From: Pelagomonas calceolata
Lineage: Eukaryota; Sar; Pelagophyceae; Pelagomonadales; Pelagomonadaceae
Length of the DNA: 64,000 nucleotides
Direction: 5' to 3'
Assembly: GCA_918797485.1 (NCBI GenBank)
Contig: CAKKNE010000001.1
Location: 1,550,001 to 1,614,000 of the forward strand
Shown: piece by piece, positions 40,262 to 48,965 of the stretch
How the letters are laid out: each line of letters begins with the position of its first letter
Numbering within the stretch: position 1 is the stretch's first letter
Made by a program: the position numbers and the translations under genes
Notes under the pieces: generated by a model
Seen by the model: only the letters and a program-made list of their open reading frames with translations
What the model was told of the DNA's origin: nothing
The model's database searches: none

Positions 40262-41250
40262 ATGAAATTCGTCGTCGTATTACTGGCATCGATCGCCGCT
40301 TCGTCGGGATCGAGCGCTCCGTCGCGTCCCGACGGCCCACAAGACCAGGTCCAGGTGACCCAGGCTGTAGGCCAGCATCCCGGCGCGCGGAGCCTGCGGG
40401 GCCGTCAGAAGCGCCGCCCCTGCGCCAAGTCCATCGCGACCTACTGCACCACCGAGAAGAACGCGGCGCGTTGACCGAGTCCGAAACTCGCGACCTGTTG
40501 ACAACTCACCCGTCGACGTCCACGCAGGCCGCGAAGCAGGCCTGCCTCCGCGCGAAGCTCGGCACGAACAGCCTCGACCCGCGCTGCGAGGCGCTCGTCG
40601 CCGGCCGCGCCGCCGCGCTGAAGGCGTGCCGCCCCGTCGCCGCCGCGATCGGCTGCGCCCAGGGCCCCGTGCCGATCGCGTGCATGCAGCGCCGCTACCG
40701 CAAGGCCGGCGCCGACACGCTCCTGGCGGGCACGGCGTGCGCCCTAGCTCTCGACCGCCTCGCGGGCCACAAGGCCGCGAGCCAAGCGTCTAATCGCGCG
40801 GCCGACGAGCGCCAGGCTCGGATCGCCGCGATCCTCAAGGCGATGCCGCCCGCGGAGGCCGGCGGCATCCGCGGCGAGCACGCGCGCCTCGTGGCCGCCG
40901 CTCATCTCGCGGACCAGGAAGCGCGCGCCACGACGGACTACCTCGCCCGCGGCTACCCGTCGTCGACGCTGCCCGACGGCACGCACGTCAAGGCCACGAG
41001 GGTGGGGCACGGCTCGGGCGGCGCCCGCCGGTCCCCCGGGGCGTCTCCGGGCCAGGGCCTCGGCTCGTCGCCGTGGCCGGACTCGCTCTTCCAATCCAGC
41101 CCCGAGCTCGCGCAGCTACTCCAGGGCGGCATGGGCGGCGCCGCGTCGTCGTCGCCGTGGGACCCGGCCGAGGTCCGCTCGTGGTCCGACCCCGCTTATC
41201 GCAAGCACCGCCGCCACCACAAGAACGCGCTCCAGATGGTCGGCGTCTGA
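40262..41250 (+). CDS. Secreted Cys-rich protein with GLG1-like repeats (two exons)
   Basis: Predicted secreted protein of about 308 residues. Signal peptide MKFVVVLLASIAASSGSS. Cys spacing (CAKSIATYC, ACLRAKLGTNSLDPRC, ACRPVAAAIGC, ACMQRRYRKAGADTL) resembles the GLG1/Golgi Cys-rich repeat. The rest is Ala-rich helix, a Gly/Ser/Pro linker and a His/Lys end (RKHRRHHKNALQMVGV). Exon 1 must join exon 2 (from 40528) in phase 0; the only matching 5' sites are GC (40466, or 40463), giving a GC-AG intron. Its end resembles an introner end. Function unknown. Confidence 0.65.
40466..40527 (+). mobile_element. GC-AG intron, possible degraded introner
   Basis: 62 bases ending CCCGTCGACGTCCACGCAG, which can be aligned with the family end CTGGTTGATTTCCACACAG. 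Flanking GCGGCGCG (40463-40470) and GCCGCGAA (40528-40535) match at five of eight positions. The left end is not recognisable. Called a candidate only. Confidence 0.45.
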
Positions 41251-41265
41251 TATGATCCCTGTTGT

Positions 41266-41315
41266 CCCCCCGCCCCCCGTTGTAAGAAGTATCTCGTTAC
41301 GGGGTGGGAGGGGGG
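41266..41315. repeat. C-run/G-run inverted repeat between convergent genes
   Basis: A C-rich arm (41266-41280) and a G-rich arm (41299-41315) are near complements around an 18-base AT-richer loop. This could form a hairpin in both transcripts, or a G-quadruplex/i-motif pair, between the 3' ends of the Cys-rich gene and the dehydrogenase. Confidence 0.6.
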
Positions 41316-41361
41316 AGGGAATCTTGACCGAGAACCGGAGATTCGGACGGTCGCGGCGCAT

Positions 41362-42448
41362 CTAGAGCCCCCACTTCTCGCCGATGGCGGCCTCCGAGGC
41401 GGACCAGAGGGCATCGCGGTCGGCCTCGAGGGAGATGGGCTCGAGCTGCGTGAGCTTCGCGGGCCCGCGGGTCGTGTGCTCGGGCTCGTAAAATTCTCCC
41501 GACTGGACGTCGGCCGCGAGGCAGCACGTGAGGAGCGGGACGGCGCCGTCCTCGGGGGTCTGGGCGTCCTTCTGGAAGTTCATGGCGCCGGTCTGGCCCG
41601 AGGCCTCTGACGTCACCTGGAGGTTCGTCGCCGCGACGCCCGGGGCCGCGCAGAGCGCCTTGATGCCGGCGGGCAGTTTGTCGGCGAGCGCCAGCGAGAA
41701 GCACACGTTCGCAAGCTTCGAGTAGTGGTAGCGCACCCAGCGCGGGCCGCCCATGGCCGGGTCGTCGCCTCCCAGGTTTCCGCCGTTCTTGCCCAGATAC
41801 TGGGCCGCGATGTCGGCAGTTAAGGGGAGGTCCGCCGGCCAGTTGCGCGAGATCGAGGAGTGGTGCACGATGCGCGCCTCGCCGCGAGCGGCCGCCGCCG
41901 CCTTCACCGCCGGGTAGAGCTCCTTCGCGAGGAGGAAGTGCGACAGGTGGTTCGTCTGCATCTGCAGGTCGTAGCCGTCCGTCGTGGCTTTATCTTGGAG
42001 CGCCATGACGCCCGCGTTGTTTGCGAGCACATCGAGTTCAGGCGTCGCCGCGAGGACCGTCTTGGCGGCCGCCCTCACTGACGCGAAACTCATGGCGTCG
42101 TAGTCGACGTGCGTGACGATACAGCCCTCGGCAGCCACCGCTTTGACATCGGTGAGGGCCGATTCGGCCCGCGGCGACGGCCGGTTGAGCAGAAAGACGT
42201 GAGACGCGCCCTTCTTCGCGAAGCATTTGGCCGCGACGAGGCCGGTGCCGCTCGTGCAGCCTGCGCGGCGTGGCGTATTGATCAAGTCTAAGCCTCTATA
42301 CACACTGGTTGACACCTGTGACTGCAAAAGTCTTTGCCTTTGCTTCAGTCGTGAGAGCGGACTCGAATCCGGGGTACACGACGCTAGAGGGCATTGTCAG
42401 TGAAGAAGCGAAGCGGACAAGACTTGAAACGGCTAGAATACGACGCAT
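41362..42448 (-). CDS. Short-chain dehydrogenase/reductase (two exons)
   Basis: NAD(P)-dependent oxidoreductase of the SDR fold, 343 residues, nearest in look to protochlorophyllide reductase/WWOX/retinol-dehydrogenase types. Exon 1 (42316-42448) supplies MRRILAVSSLVRF, a basic presequence, and ends KTFAVTG; exon 2 (41362-42260) begins CTSGTGLVAAKCFAKKGA, so the join rebuilds the nucleotide loop TGCTSGTG. Further motifs: LDVLANNAGVMAL, LQMQTNHLSHFLLAKEL, HHSSISRNW, and the catalytic YxxxK in RYHYSKLANV, then CAAPGVAATNL. The intron 42261-42315 (GTGTCAACC...CGCGCAG, phase 1) may be a worn introner. Confidence 0.88.
42261..42307. mobile_element. Candidate worn introner in the SDR gene
   Basis: On the minus strand the intron body begins CAGTGTGTATAGAGG and ends CACGCCGCGCAG, like shortened family ends, preceded by GTGTCAAC, which acts as the 5' splice site. 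The 8-mer after it (GCTGCACG) does not convincingly match, so identity is uncertain. Confidence 0.4.
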
Positions 42449-42483
42449 GTGCGAAACACCACGCACGCCTGGCAAGAATAATA

Positions 42484-42506
42484 CCTAGCGTAATCGACAC
42501 ACTAGC
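42484..42506. promoter_or_regulatory. CTAGC-type dispersed palindrome
   Basis: Arms CCTAGCG and ACACTAGC around TAATCGAC, 36 bases upstream of the SDR ATG, which lies on the minus strand. Confidence 0.55.
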
Positions 42507-42954
42507 AAATTTCAAAGATACGCCTCGATAGCGTCAAAAGGATGGCCCAAATTCAGAATACATCCCAGTCGATCGCCGCGACCAAATATTTCAGAGTAGC
42601 GGCCCGGGAACATACCCTCGCGCCTCCCGGAAGGCACCGCTCGCGACATTCGCGGATGAGTCTTGCGGGCTGCCAAAATACACCAGCGATTGACGCCGCC
42701 ATCTACCGTCCATATAGTACATTATATCAACTCCAGCCCAGTTTTCATACATAATCGACGGAACCGGAGCCGACGGCCTGCGCTCGGAGGGCGGGAAAAG
42801 AATTCTACTAGACAACTCCCGAGTTTATGTTCGTTTCCTTCCGTTTGTTAGTGGTAGAGTCCATCTAAATCGCCTGAACACGTACTCATCTATTTTAGGT
42901 GCTCCGTTAGGGCCGCGCGATTCGTCGTCTTCGCGACCCCACGTTTAGGTGAAG

Positions 42955-43116
42955 ATGAGCCGAAGAGCTAGATATGCGACTATCAGCGACGCCACCATCC
43001 AGATGGACCATAACGCCGTTGTTCTATTCACAATCGACCGACTTGCCCGTTCTCCGCGGACGACGGTGCGTACGCGGGGCACTGAATTGGCCCCAGACCG
43101 GTGGTTTGTACAATAA
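42955..43116 (+). CDS. Hypothetical 53-residue protein, first copy of a duplicated frame
   Basis: ATG-initiated frame MSRRARYATISDATIQ continuing MDHNAVVLFTIDRLARS. Its middle 28 codons align with the frame at about 43264-43345 (ATISPCTFP then MDHDAIICFMIDRLARG). Most differences are conservative on this strand. Too short and unsupported to call firmly. Confidence 0.3.
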   Translation: MSRRARYATISDATIQMDHNAVVLFTIDRLARSPRTTVRTRGTELAPDRWFVQ

Positions 43117-43345
43117 ATTTGCGTTTCAGGCGCTTTAGTAGTGGGACGGGCCAGATAACCGGGCTGGACGGCTACTACATTGCTTGAGACCCCACGATGC
43201 TCCGCGCGGCTCGGCTCGGCCGCGAGCCTACTATCTGGCTAATTCGGGCAAAGTACACAGACCTGCGACCATCAGCCCGTGTACCTTCCCCATGGACCAT
43301 GACGCGATCATTTGTTTCATGATCGACCGACTTGCGCGGGGTCCA
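42974..43345 (+). repeat. Diverged tandem duplication, unit about 80 bp, 289 bp apart
   Basis: Copy 1 at about 42974-43054 and copy 2 at about 43263-43343 share ATGGACCAT and ATCGACCGACTTGC at the same spacing. Similarity fades outside these limits. Confidence 0.7.
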
Positions 43346-43665
43346 GATCAAGATGTTCACGTCCCGAGCGTGGGCAGCCAAAAGTACCCTTCTCGTGGTG
43401 TAGATGTCATATACTTGTAATTGACTATCGGTGGGGTAGTATGGGGTCCAACGAGACCGCTACGGCGACTACTGGGGGCCCTCGGGTAATTGACGTTTTT
43501 TACGGGGACGGGGCGCCATCGGGTCCAAATTGTTTACTTTTTTCGGATGCAGATCGGCGCCCGGACTCCCTCTGGGATAGGTCTGGGATCGGGTAGTCGC
43601 CTACGCCGCATGCGCCCGTCCTTGGGGCTCCCCAGAGAGCTCTGGATCGAAATCTTTGGCAAATC

Positions 43666-43887
43666 ATGTCCAATAGAGGTATAGCGCAAAGGACCATGGG
43701 AGATGTATCTTACTCTGGCAGCGGCGGCGTAGGCGGCGTAGGCGATTGCACGTGTAAACTACCGACCCAAAAGCGACCCCAGGGAGACCTCCGGGCCACG
43801 AATCGACAGGATTCCACCGACGCGGCCGACCACTTTTGGCCCGTCGGCACCGCGAATCGAGAAATACAGTCACTAGTCTTACAATGA
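43666..43887 (+). CDS. Hypothetical 73-residue protein
   Basis: ATG-initiated small frame with a short Gly/Val repeat (GSGGVGGVGDC) and a polar tail; no known domain. It ends just before the 3' end of the convergent gene at 43897. Coding status doubtful. Confidence 0.25.
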   Translation: MSNRGIAQRTMGDVSYSGSGGVGGVGDCTCKLPTQKRPQGDLRATNRQDSTDAADHFWPVGTANREIQSLVLQ

Positions 43888-43896
43888 GGCTTGCCG

Positions 43897-44526
43897 CTAG
43901 ATGCCACCGGCGGCGCGGCGGCGGCGTGGCGTCGTAGGCGTCGTCGGCTCTCGTTGCTCTCGCTCTTGGCGCTGCCGCTCGGCCTCGCCTACAGCTACCA
44001 GCGCCGTGCCGGCGGCGAGCGCGGCGGCGACGCCGATGTGGCGCACGGCGAGAAAAGCCCCGATGCCGACGAGGGCCGCGCCACCGATAGCCAGCGCTAA
44101 CATCTCGCCCGGCTCGAGTGAAGCCTCCGCGGCAGGAGGCGGGGGCGGTGGCCGCCGCGAGTCCTCGTCGAGGAGCGCGCCATCCTCAAAGCGGGACGCA
44201 CGGAGATCATCGACCTCTGCCCGCAGGCGCGACGCCTCCGCTCGGAGCTGGACCGCCTCGCTCTGTACAGACGGGAGGCCGACGCGGCGCCGGATGCCGG
44301 CGTCGCGCGCGAGTTCGCGACCGAGGCTGCTCGCACCCGCTGTGACCTCGTCGACACGTCTCTGTTGCGCTGCACTAGCTGTGACCTCGTCGACGCGTCT
44401 GTGTTGCGCTGTCGGCGTGCTCGGAGCGCTCGGGCTTGGGTTCTCAGGAGCGTCCACAAGCTCCCAGGGCTGCTCGGGCGCTCCTACCTCGTCGAGGTCG
44501 AATGAGCCGTCAGCGGCTGGCTGCAT
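43897..44526 (-). CDS. Unknown membrane protein with coiled coil
   Basis: Not recognised; 209 residues from the ATG at 44526 (MQPAADGSFDLDEVG). The N-terminal half holds a near-duplicate (HRRVDEVTASAAQ, QRRVDEVTAGASS) and a coiled-coil segment (SEAVQLRAEASRLRAEVDDL). A proline run precedes a strongly hydrophobic region (EMLALAIGGAALVGIGAFLAV, then IGVAAALAAGTALVAVG), probably two membrane passes, and a Glu/Arg-rich basic end. A CTAGC palindrome lies 60 bases before the ATG. Confidence 0.65.
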   Translation of the reverse strand: MQPAADGSFDLDEVGAPEQPWELVDAPENPSPSAPSTPTAQHRRVDEVTASAAQQRRVDEVTAGASSLGRELARDAGIRRRVGLPSVQSEAVQLRAEASRLRAEVDDLRASRFEDGALLDEDSRRPPPPPPAAEASLEPGEMLALAIGGAALVGIGAFLAVRHIGVAAALAAGTALVAVGEAERQRQEREQREPTTPTTPRRRRAAGGI

Positions 44527-44585
44527 GATAGAGAACACGAGAGCTCCGGCACCGCTGCACCCTTTTTTGGCAAGCCGCAGCTCTT

Positions 44586-44609
44586 GCTAGCGTCCTGTAA
44601 GACACTAGC
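44586..44609. promoter_or_regulatory. CTAGC-type dispersed palindrome
   Basis: Reads GCTAGCGTCC then TGTAAGACACTAGC. It lies between the 3' end of the gene at 44634 and the start of the gene at 44526, so it can only be a promoter element of the latter among annotated genes. Confidence 0.6.
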
Positions 44610-44633
44610 GCAAACTCACACAAAAGAACCTAT

Positions 44634-45776
44634 TTACAAACCCACAAACCGAGCCAGCAGCCGCTCCTGCTCGCACCGAAATGCCCGAGCGAGGTCTCGG
44701 CGCCGGCGCGACACGTCGTCCGCGGGCGCGACGTCCTTCGCCGCCCGGAGCTTCGCGAGGTCCCGCCGCGCCGCCGCCTGGAACGGCAGGTAGTCGCGAG
44801 GCGCGGCAGCGAAGGGCTTCCAGTGCTTGGCAGCGTCCCGCGGGTCGTCATGATCGCGCGGGTCGAAGGGTGGCGCCCGCAGGCGCAGGTCCTCGCCCAC
44901 CAGCGCCACCGCGCCGTCGACGACCAAGGAGCGCTCGCTCCGACCCCCCACAACGGCTCGGTCGAAGAGGAGGTCCAGGCTTGAGGACGCCACCGGTGGT
45001 GCGAGACGCACCGGCTCGTCGTCGACGGAACCCTCGTACGAGATCTCGTCGCGCCAGGCGTCGTAGCGCGGCTCGAGGCCATTTCGGCCGTCCGCGGCGC
45101 AGAGGTGGGCGCCCGGCACGAGGACCGCGTCGGGCGCGCGGCACGCCAGGGCCGCGAGGGCCGCGACGACGAAGGTCAGACGGAACGGATAGGACCGTCC
45201 GATCTCCTCAGAAATCTCCGGCGGCAGCGTCGACGTTGCGACCAGTGCACCAGCGACCAAAGTACCCGCGACGTTCCTTACGCGCGCTGCGCCCCTCGCG
45301 CCAAAGTTGCCGCGCGCCGCCCGGGCGTCGACCAGATCCACCGCCGCGTCGATTTTCGTCGCAGAATCTGCGTCGACCATGGCCCGGAGTTTGTCCCGCC
45401 GCCGCCGGTCGCGCCGCGCCCGCGCCGTGGCCGCAGGCGTCGCGAGCGACCGGAGCTCGTCGATGTCCCAATAGACCGGTCGGAGCGGGTCCGGCGACGC
45501 CTCGGGCGTTTCGCAGCCGCCGTCAGCCCACGCACGCGCGAGCTTTACTGCCAGCCGCTCTCGGGAGTCGCATTCCTCCCACGCTGCCCGTGCGACGCCC
45601 TCGGGCGGCGCCTCCCACTCCGTCGCTTCCATGCACGCGGCGCGCGGCGCGCGGAAGCCGGTCGCGTCGACGGCGGCGCCGGCGGCTTGCATTTCGTTCA
45701 GTACACTGCGGGGTTCAGTTGCGACCATGGCTTGCGCGACGGCGTACAGCAGCCAGAGAGTCGTTTGGCGCAGCAT
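44634..45776 (-). CDS. Unknown secreted or membrane-anchored 380-residue protein
   Basis: Not recognised. Signal peptide or anchor MLRQTTLWLLYAVAQAMVA, a helical Ala/Glu/Arg-rich region, a hydrophobic patch (LTFVVAALAALACRAPDAVLV), and a C-terminal region with conserved-looking turns (RYDAWRDEISYEGSVDDEP, PFDPRDHDDPRDAAKHWKPF). The last 80 residues are basic helix. Single exon. Confidence 0.65.
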   Translation of the reverse strand: MLRQTTLWLLYAVAQAMVATEPRSVLNEMQAAGAAVDATGFRAPRAACMEATEWEAPPEGVARAAWEECDSRERLAVKLARAWADGGCETPEASPDPLRPVYWDIDELRSLATPAATARARRDRRRRDKLRAMVDADSATKIDAAVDLVDARAARGNFGARGAARVRNVAGTLVAGALVATSTLPPEISEEIGRSYPFRLTFVVAALAALACRAPDAVLVPGAHLCAADGRNGLEPRYDAWRDEISYEGSVDDEPVRLAPPVASSSLDLLFDRAVVGGRSERSLVVDGAVALVGEDLRLRAPPFDPRDHDDPRDAAKHWKPFAAAPRDYLPFQAAARRDLAKLRAAKDVAPADDVSRRRRDLARAFRCEQERLLARFVGL

Positions 45777-46278
45777 ATCTCGAGCCGTGCGATGATTACG
45801 CGTTTGCTTGAGTGTTTGGATTAGGTGTGCTGGCAGAGCACTGCGTCACGAATCGGCGTCGGGTTGAGATTCGCAGGTCCGCAGGCACAAATAGCGATGC
45901 CTGGCTATGTCTGCCGAGGATATTGCAGCCCTAAAGCTACAAAACGCTACGCCGAGAAGATCGCGGGCTAGCGGTGAAAGACACTAGCAAACGATGAGAA
46001 TGCCGGACACAGCGTTCGGCCTGCACGCGCTTGGTGACGAACGTAAGCCACAAGCTGCCAAACGTTCACGCTGGCAGCGAATTTGTCGGCCCAAGTGCTC
46101 CGGGGCCGTCAAACCCTCTGCGAGAGTGGGAGAGCATACCACTGTAGCCAGGCTTCATCGGCCCAAAAGCTGCCGCACGGGGGCATAAAACGAGCCGGTA
46201 GCCGAAAAAGGGAAGAATAAGCGGCCGGACTGGACCCTGAGCACAACAGGCAAAGAAACAAACTTTCGCGTCAACACG
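45777..46278. other. Divergent intergenic region
   Basis: About 500 bases between the unknown secreted protein and the RING gene, with a CTAGC palindrome at 45967-45988. No gene. Confidence 0.5.
45967..45988. promoter_or_regulatory. CTAGC-type dispersed palindrome
   Basis: Reads GCTAGCGGTGAAAGAC then ACTAGC; one base different from the copy at 40176 over the whole 22 bases. 190 bases from the minus-strand ATG and 290 from the RING ATG. Confidence 0.65.
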
Positions 46279-47106
46279 ATGGGCAACGCAAATTCCTCCC
46301 AAACACGCCGCCGTCGCCGGAGCGGCAACGGCGCCGAGATGTTCGCGGGCTTCCAGCCCGGCACCCAAGTCGGCCTCGGGGTCGGCCGGCCGGGCGCGCG
46401 CGTCGGCGCGGGGCGGCCAGGAGCGCGGCGGTGGATCATGCCGCCCACGATCGACCGCAACCACCTCGACACCATGGACCCGGCGACATATGCCTTGGTG
46501 CGAGACATGCTCACGCGCCAGTACTTGGCAGCACACGGCCCGGCCCTGATGGCGCCGCCCCTGTCGCCGGTCGTGGCGCCGCGGGGCCGCGCCCACGCGC
46601 CGGCTCCACGCGGCCCCGTAGTCATTATCCAGCGCCAGGCCACGCCCTGGCGGACGGCGCGCGAAGAGCGCGCCTCGCGGGAAGCTCACCGACGCTTCGA
46701 GCGGAACCGGTGGCGCCCGCCGGGGACGTTTACCACCGTGGTGCACACGAACGAAGAGGACTGGGACGGCCGCGCGCGCGCGCCCTGGATGCGCGACGAG
46801 CGCGGGCGGCGCGTCCAGACCCTCGCGGCGGAGTCCGAGCGCGCGCGCCTGCAACAGCGGCGCCGCGAGGAGGAGAGCCGCCGCGTGCGACGACCGTCCA
46901 AGATTCGGTCGGCGTTCAAGCGGATGATGGGCCGCAAGAAGCCGCCCACGGGCGAGGCCGCCGAGTGCGTCGTTTGTTTGGACGCGCCGACGGGCGTCAA
47001 GCTCAAGCCGTGCGGGCACCTCGTCCTCTGCGAGGCGTGCTCGCAGCGCGTCGACGTGTGCCCCGTCTGTCGCGAGCCGATCGCGGAGCGGCGGGCGACT
47101 GTGTGA
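46279..47106 (+). CDS. N-myristoylated RING-finger E3 ligase candidate
   Basis: 275 residues. The start MGNANSS is a classic N-myristoylation signal, suggesting membrane association. A long basic, disordered middle is followed by a C-terminal C3HC4 RING: CVVCLDAPTGVKLKPCGH, LCEACSQRVDVCPVCREPI, the arrangement of MULAN/IAP/LRSAM1-type RINGs that sit at the very C-terminus. Likely ubiquitin ligase; substrate unknown. Stops 18 bases from the convergent gene. Confidence 0.88.
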   Translation: MGNANSSQTRRRRRSGNGAEMFAGFQPGTQVGLGVGRPGARVGAGRPGARRWIMPPTIDRNHLDTMDPATYALVRDMLTRQYLAAHGPALMAPPLSPVVAPRGRAHAPAPRGPVVIIQRQATPWRTAREERASREAHRRFERNRWRPPGTFTTVVHTNEEDWDGRARAPWMRDERGRRVQTLAAESERARLQQRRREEESRRVRRPSKIRSAFKRMMGRKKPPTGEAAECVVCLDAPTGVKLKPCGHLVLCEACSQRVDVCPVCREPIAERRATV

Positions 47107-47124
47107 TAATAAGTGTCCTTAGTC

Positions 47125-48458
47125 TCACCACGGGATTTGCGAGAAGAAGCGGAGGAACGGCAGCACGTACCCGAGCACGCGATACCCGCAATACGCGAGC
47201 ACGTTGCACAGAGCGAACTTTAACGCGGCCCGCCATGCCAGCCGTACGACTGTTACTACGACAAACGCCATCGCTCGTCCCAACTCCGTCCACGATATCA
47301 AGGCCTCGGGCGATTCGATTCGGGCGGCGAGCGCATCAAGTAAGTCCGGCGAAGGTCCGAGCGCAGCAATTTGAGTACAAATTAAGTCCCACGAAGGTCC
47401 CAACGGCCCCGAGACCGTGCTGACGAAGAACCACAGCATCATAATCACGATCACCGAGGTGACCACATAAACGGCCAGGACGACATCGATGACGTCTTGC
47501 ACGATCAGGGGTGCTTTGCGGCCGAGAAATTCTCGGTAATTGTTGCGGCGGAGATTCAACGATCTCTCCGTGCCGCGGCGTTGGTACACATCGACCGCGG
47601 TGCCTTCGACGAGCTGGCCGTATTTGGGCCATGGTCGCTGCCCTGCGAACTCGACGCACTGAGTGGGCTTGCCGTCGACACCGGTGCACGAGTGCTGGAC
47701 CGTGATGTCGAGCGCGATGCGCGTATCGGCGCACGGGAGAATGCACGAGTCTCCAACGCCATAGGGGTCGTACCTGCAGAGGAAATCAACCAGTTACATC
47801 GCGTCGACGGCGAATCTGACGCAGGGTCTCGCATCACGACGAACGTCTGGCCCTCCTTGAAGACCTGCCCAGCAAACTTCTCCTTCACGAAGCGTTCCAG
47901 GTCGGCCGCGTCGATGTGCGCGCGGCCTAATAAGGGCCCTTCCTCCCAGCCGCATGGCGCGACGCATAGACTGAGCGTCGTGAGGGCCGATGCAGGCGAC
48001 GGAAACCACGGTCGAACCGTCACCTCGTCCCCCTCGTTCATGCCCGTCTCCTCGCGCTGGGCGTAGCCGAGCGACAGGACACCGCGCTCGACGGCGTCGA
48101 GCGCCTGGGCCAGGTAGACCCAGTCGCCGGCACCCGTCGTTACTTGTAAGAAGCAGGGCCCGTCGTCCTGTCGGAAGGCCTGGAAGTCGACGCCGCTGAG
48201 GTAGACCTTGTTCTCGCAGGGGAAGTTTCCGATGCCGTTGGGATAGCACCCGCATTTCAGCGTCGACGGGGGCTCGGTCCGCTGCGCGATCGAGCTCGCG
48301 CCGGCCCGGGGCGCCTCCGGGGAATTCACGCCGCCGCTCCGGAGCGTGCCTGACGACGGCGCCGCGCGAGTGGCGTCGGGACGGTCGGGTCGCCGCGGCG
48401 ACTCGGGCGGCTCGGGCCCGCGCGCCGCGGCGGGTCTCAGTGGTGAGGAGGCCGGCAT
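47125..48458 (-). CDS. Unknown Cys-containing membrane protein (two exons)
   Basis: Not recognised; 424 residues after splicing. Exon 1 is 47833-48458, exon 2 is 47125-47773. A disordered Pro/Arg/Ser head is followed by a folded region with paired Cys (KCGCYPNGIGNFPCENKVYL, ILPCADTRIALDITVQHSC) and, after QRRGTERSLNLRRNNYREF, two or three membrane segments (VLAVYVVTSVIVIMMLWFFV, AMAFVVVTVVRLAW). The topology suggests an extracellular or lumenal Cys domain attached to a membrane stem. The exon join (VVM-YDPYGVGDS) uses introner 8 with a GC 5' site. Confidence 0.7.
47774..47824. mobile_element. Introner element 8 (51 bp)
   Basis: On the plus strand begins CTGCAGAGGAAATCAACCAG and contains CATCGCGTCGACGGCG, the family interior. 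Antisense to the gene. Target copies on the minus strand, GCGAGACC (47825-47832) and GTACGACC (47766-47773), match at five of eight positions. Excision 47774-47832 keeps the frame. Confidence 0.85.
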
Positions 48459-48965
48459 CTTTTGGATTCTTGGGCCCGGCGGCGCCGCGGCGACAGAGAT
48501 TTGCTTTGTAACTGGTAGTCACCTCGAGAATCGAGATCTCCGCACAGAGCGGTCTCTGGCGTCTTAGCCGACGAGGGCGGTCTAAGTGCGGTCTAAATGA
48601 CTATGAATTCACGCCACGCTGCTCGGAGGTGCACAAACGCGCTCGGAGTAATCGCATCGACCGCTCGACTTGCTCGAGCAAAACCGCCGAGCGATGATAA
48701 GGACTGATCCCTGACCTGGCTCGAAACTTGCGTCGAAGGTCCCTGCCGAAGTTTGCGGGATGCGTGAGCCCAAAACCCGAACATGCTCTCCCAATAAAAA
48801 TGCCAAAGGGCAAATCAGGCAATTCGTGAACACAATCACGCCTCTGGCGATGGGACAGCGCTAGAAAAAATAGTGCCGAGGCAGCGCCTCCCCACGACCG
48901 GTGCCCTGCAAAGTAGGCAGGGGCTGCCAAGACACCCTGGCACCTGAGCCCTGGCAATTGAAAGG
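48459..48965. other. Divergent intergenic region
   Basis: About 500 bases, no recognised gene. Frames on the minus strand here lack a domain and overlap the next gene in antisense. No CTAGC palindrome seen. Confidence 0.45.

Larger units (their letters stand above)
42507..43896. other. Gene-poor, AT-richer stretch with small open frames
   Basis: About 1.39 kb with no recognised gene, lower in GC than its neighbours. It holds a diverged tandem duplication (separate entry) and three small ATG frames: 42955-43116 (53 residues), 43292-43420 (42 residues, MDHDAIICFMIDRLARG) and 43666-43887 (73 residues, MSNRGIAQRTMGDVSYSG). None has a recognised domain. It could be a decayed gene, a young non-coding insert or an unannotated ncRNA locus. 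Confidence 0.45.

Noticed and set aside
42355-42380. GACTCGAATCC resembling a tRNA T-arm
   Set aside because: It lies in coding exon 1 of the SDR gene (GFESALT) and no acceptor or anticodon stem pairs around it.
43175-43381. Minus-strand frame over the second tandem copy
   Set aside because: The matching part of the first copy is interrupted on this strand, whereas the plus strand stays open in both copies.
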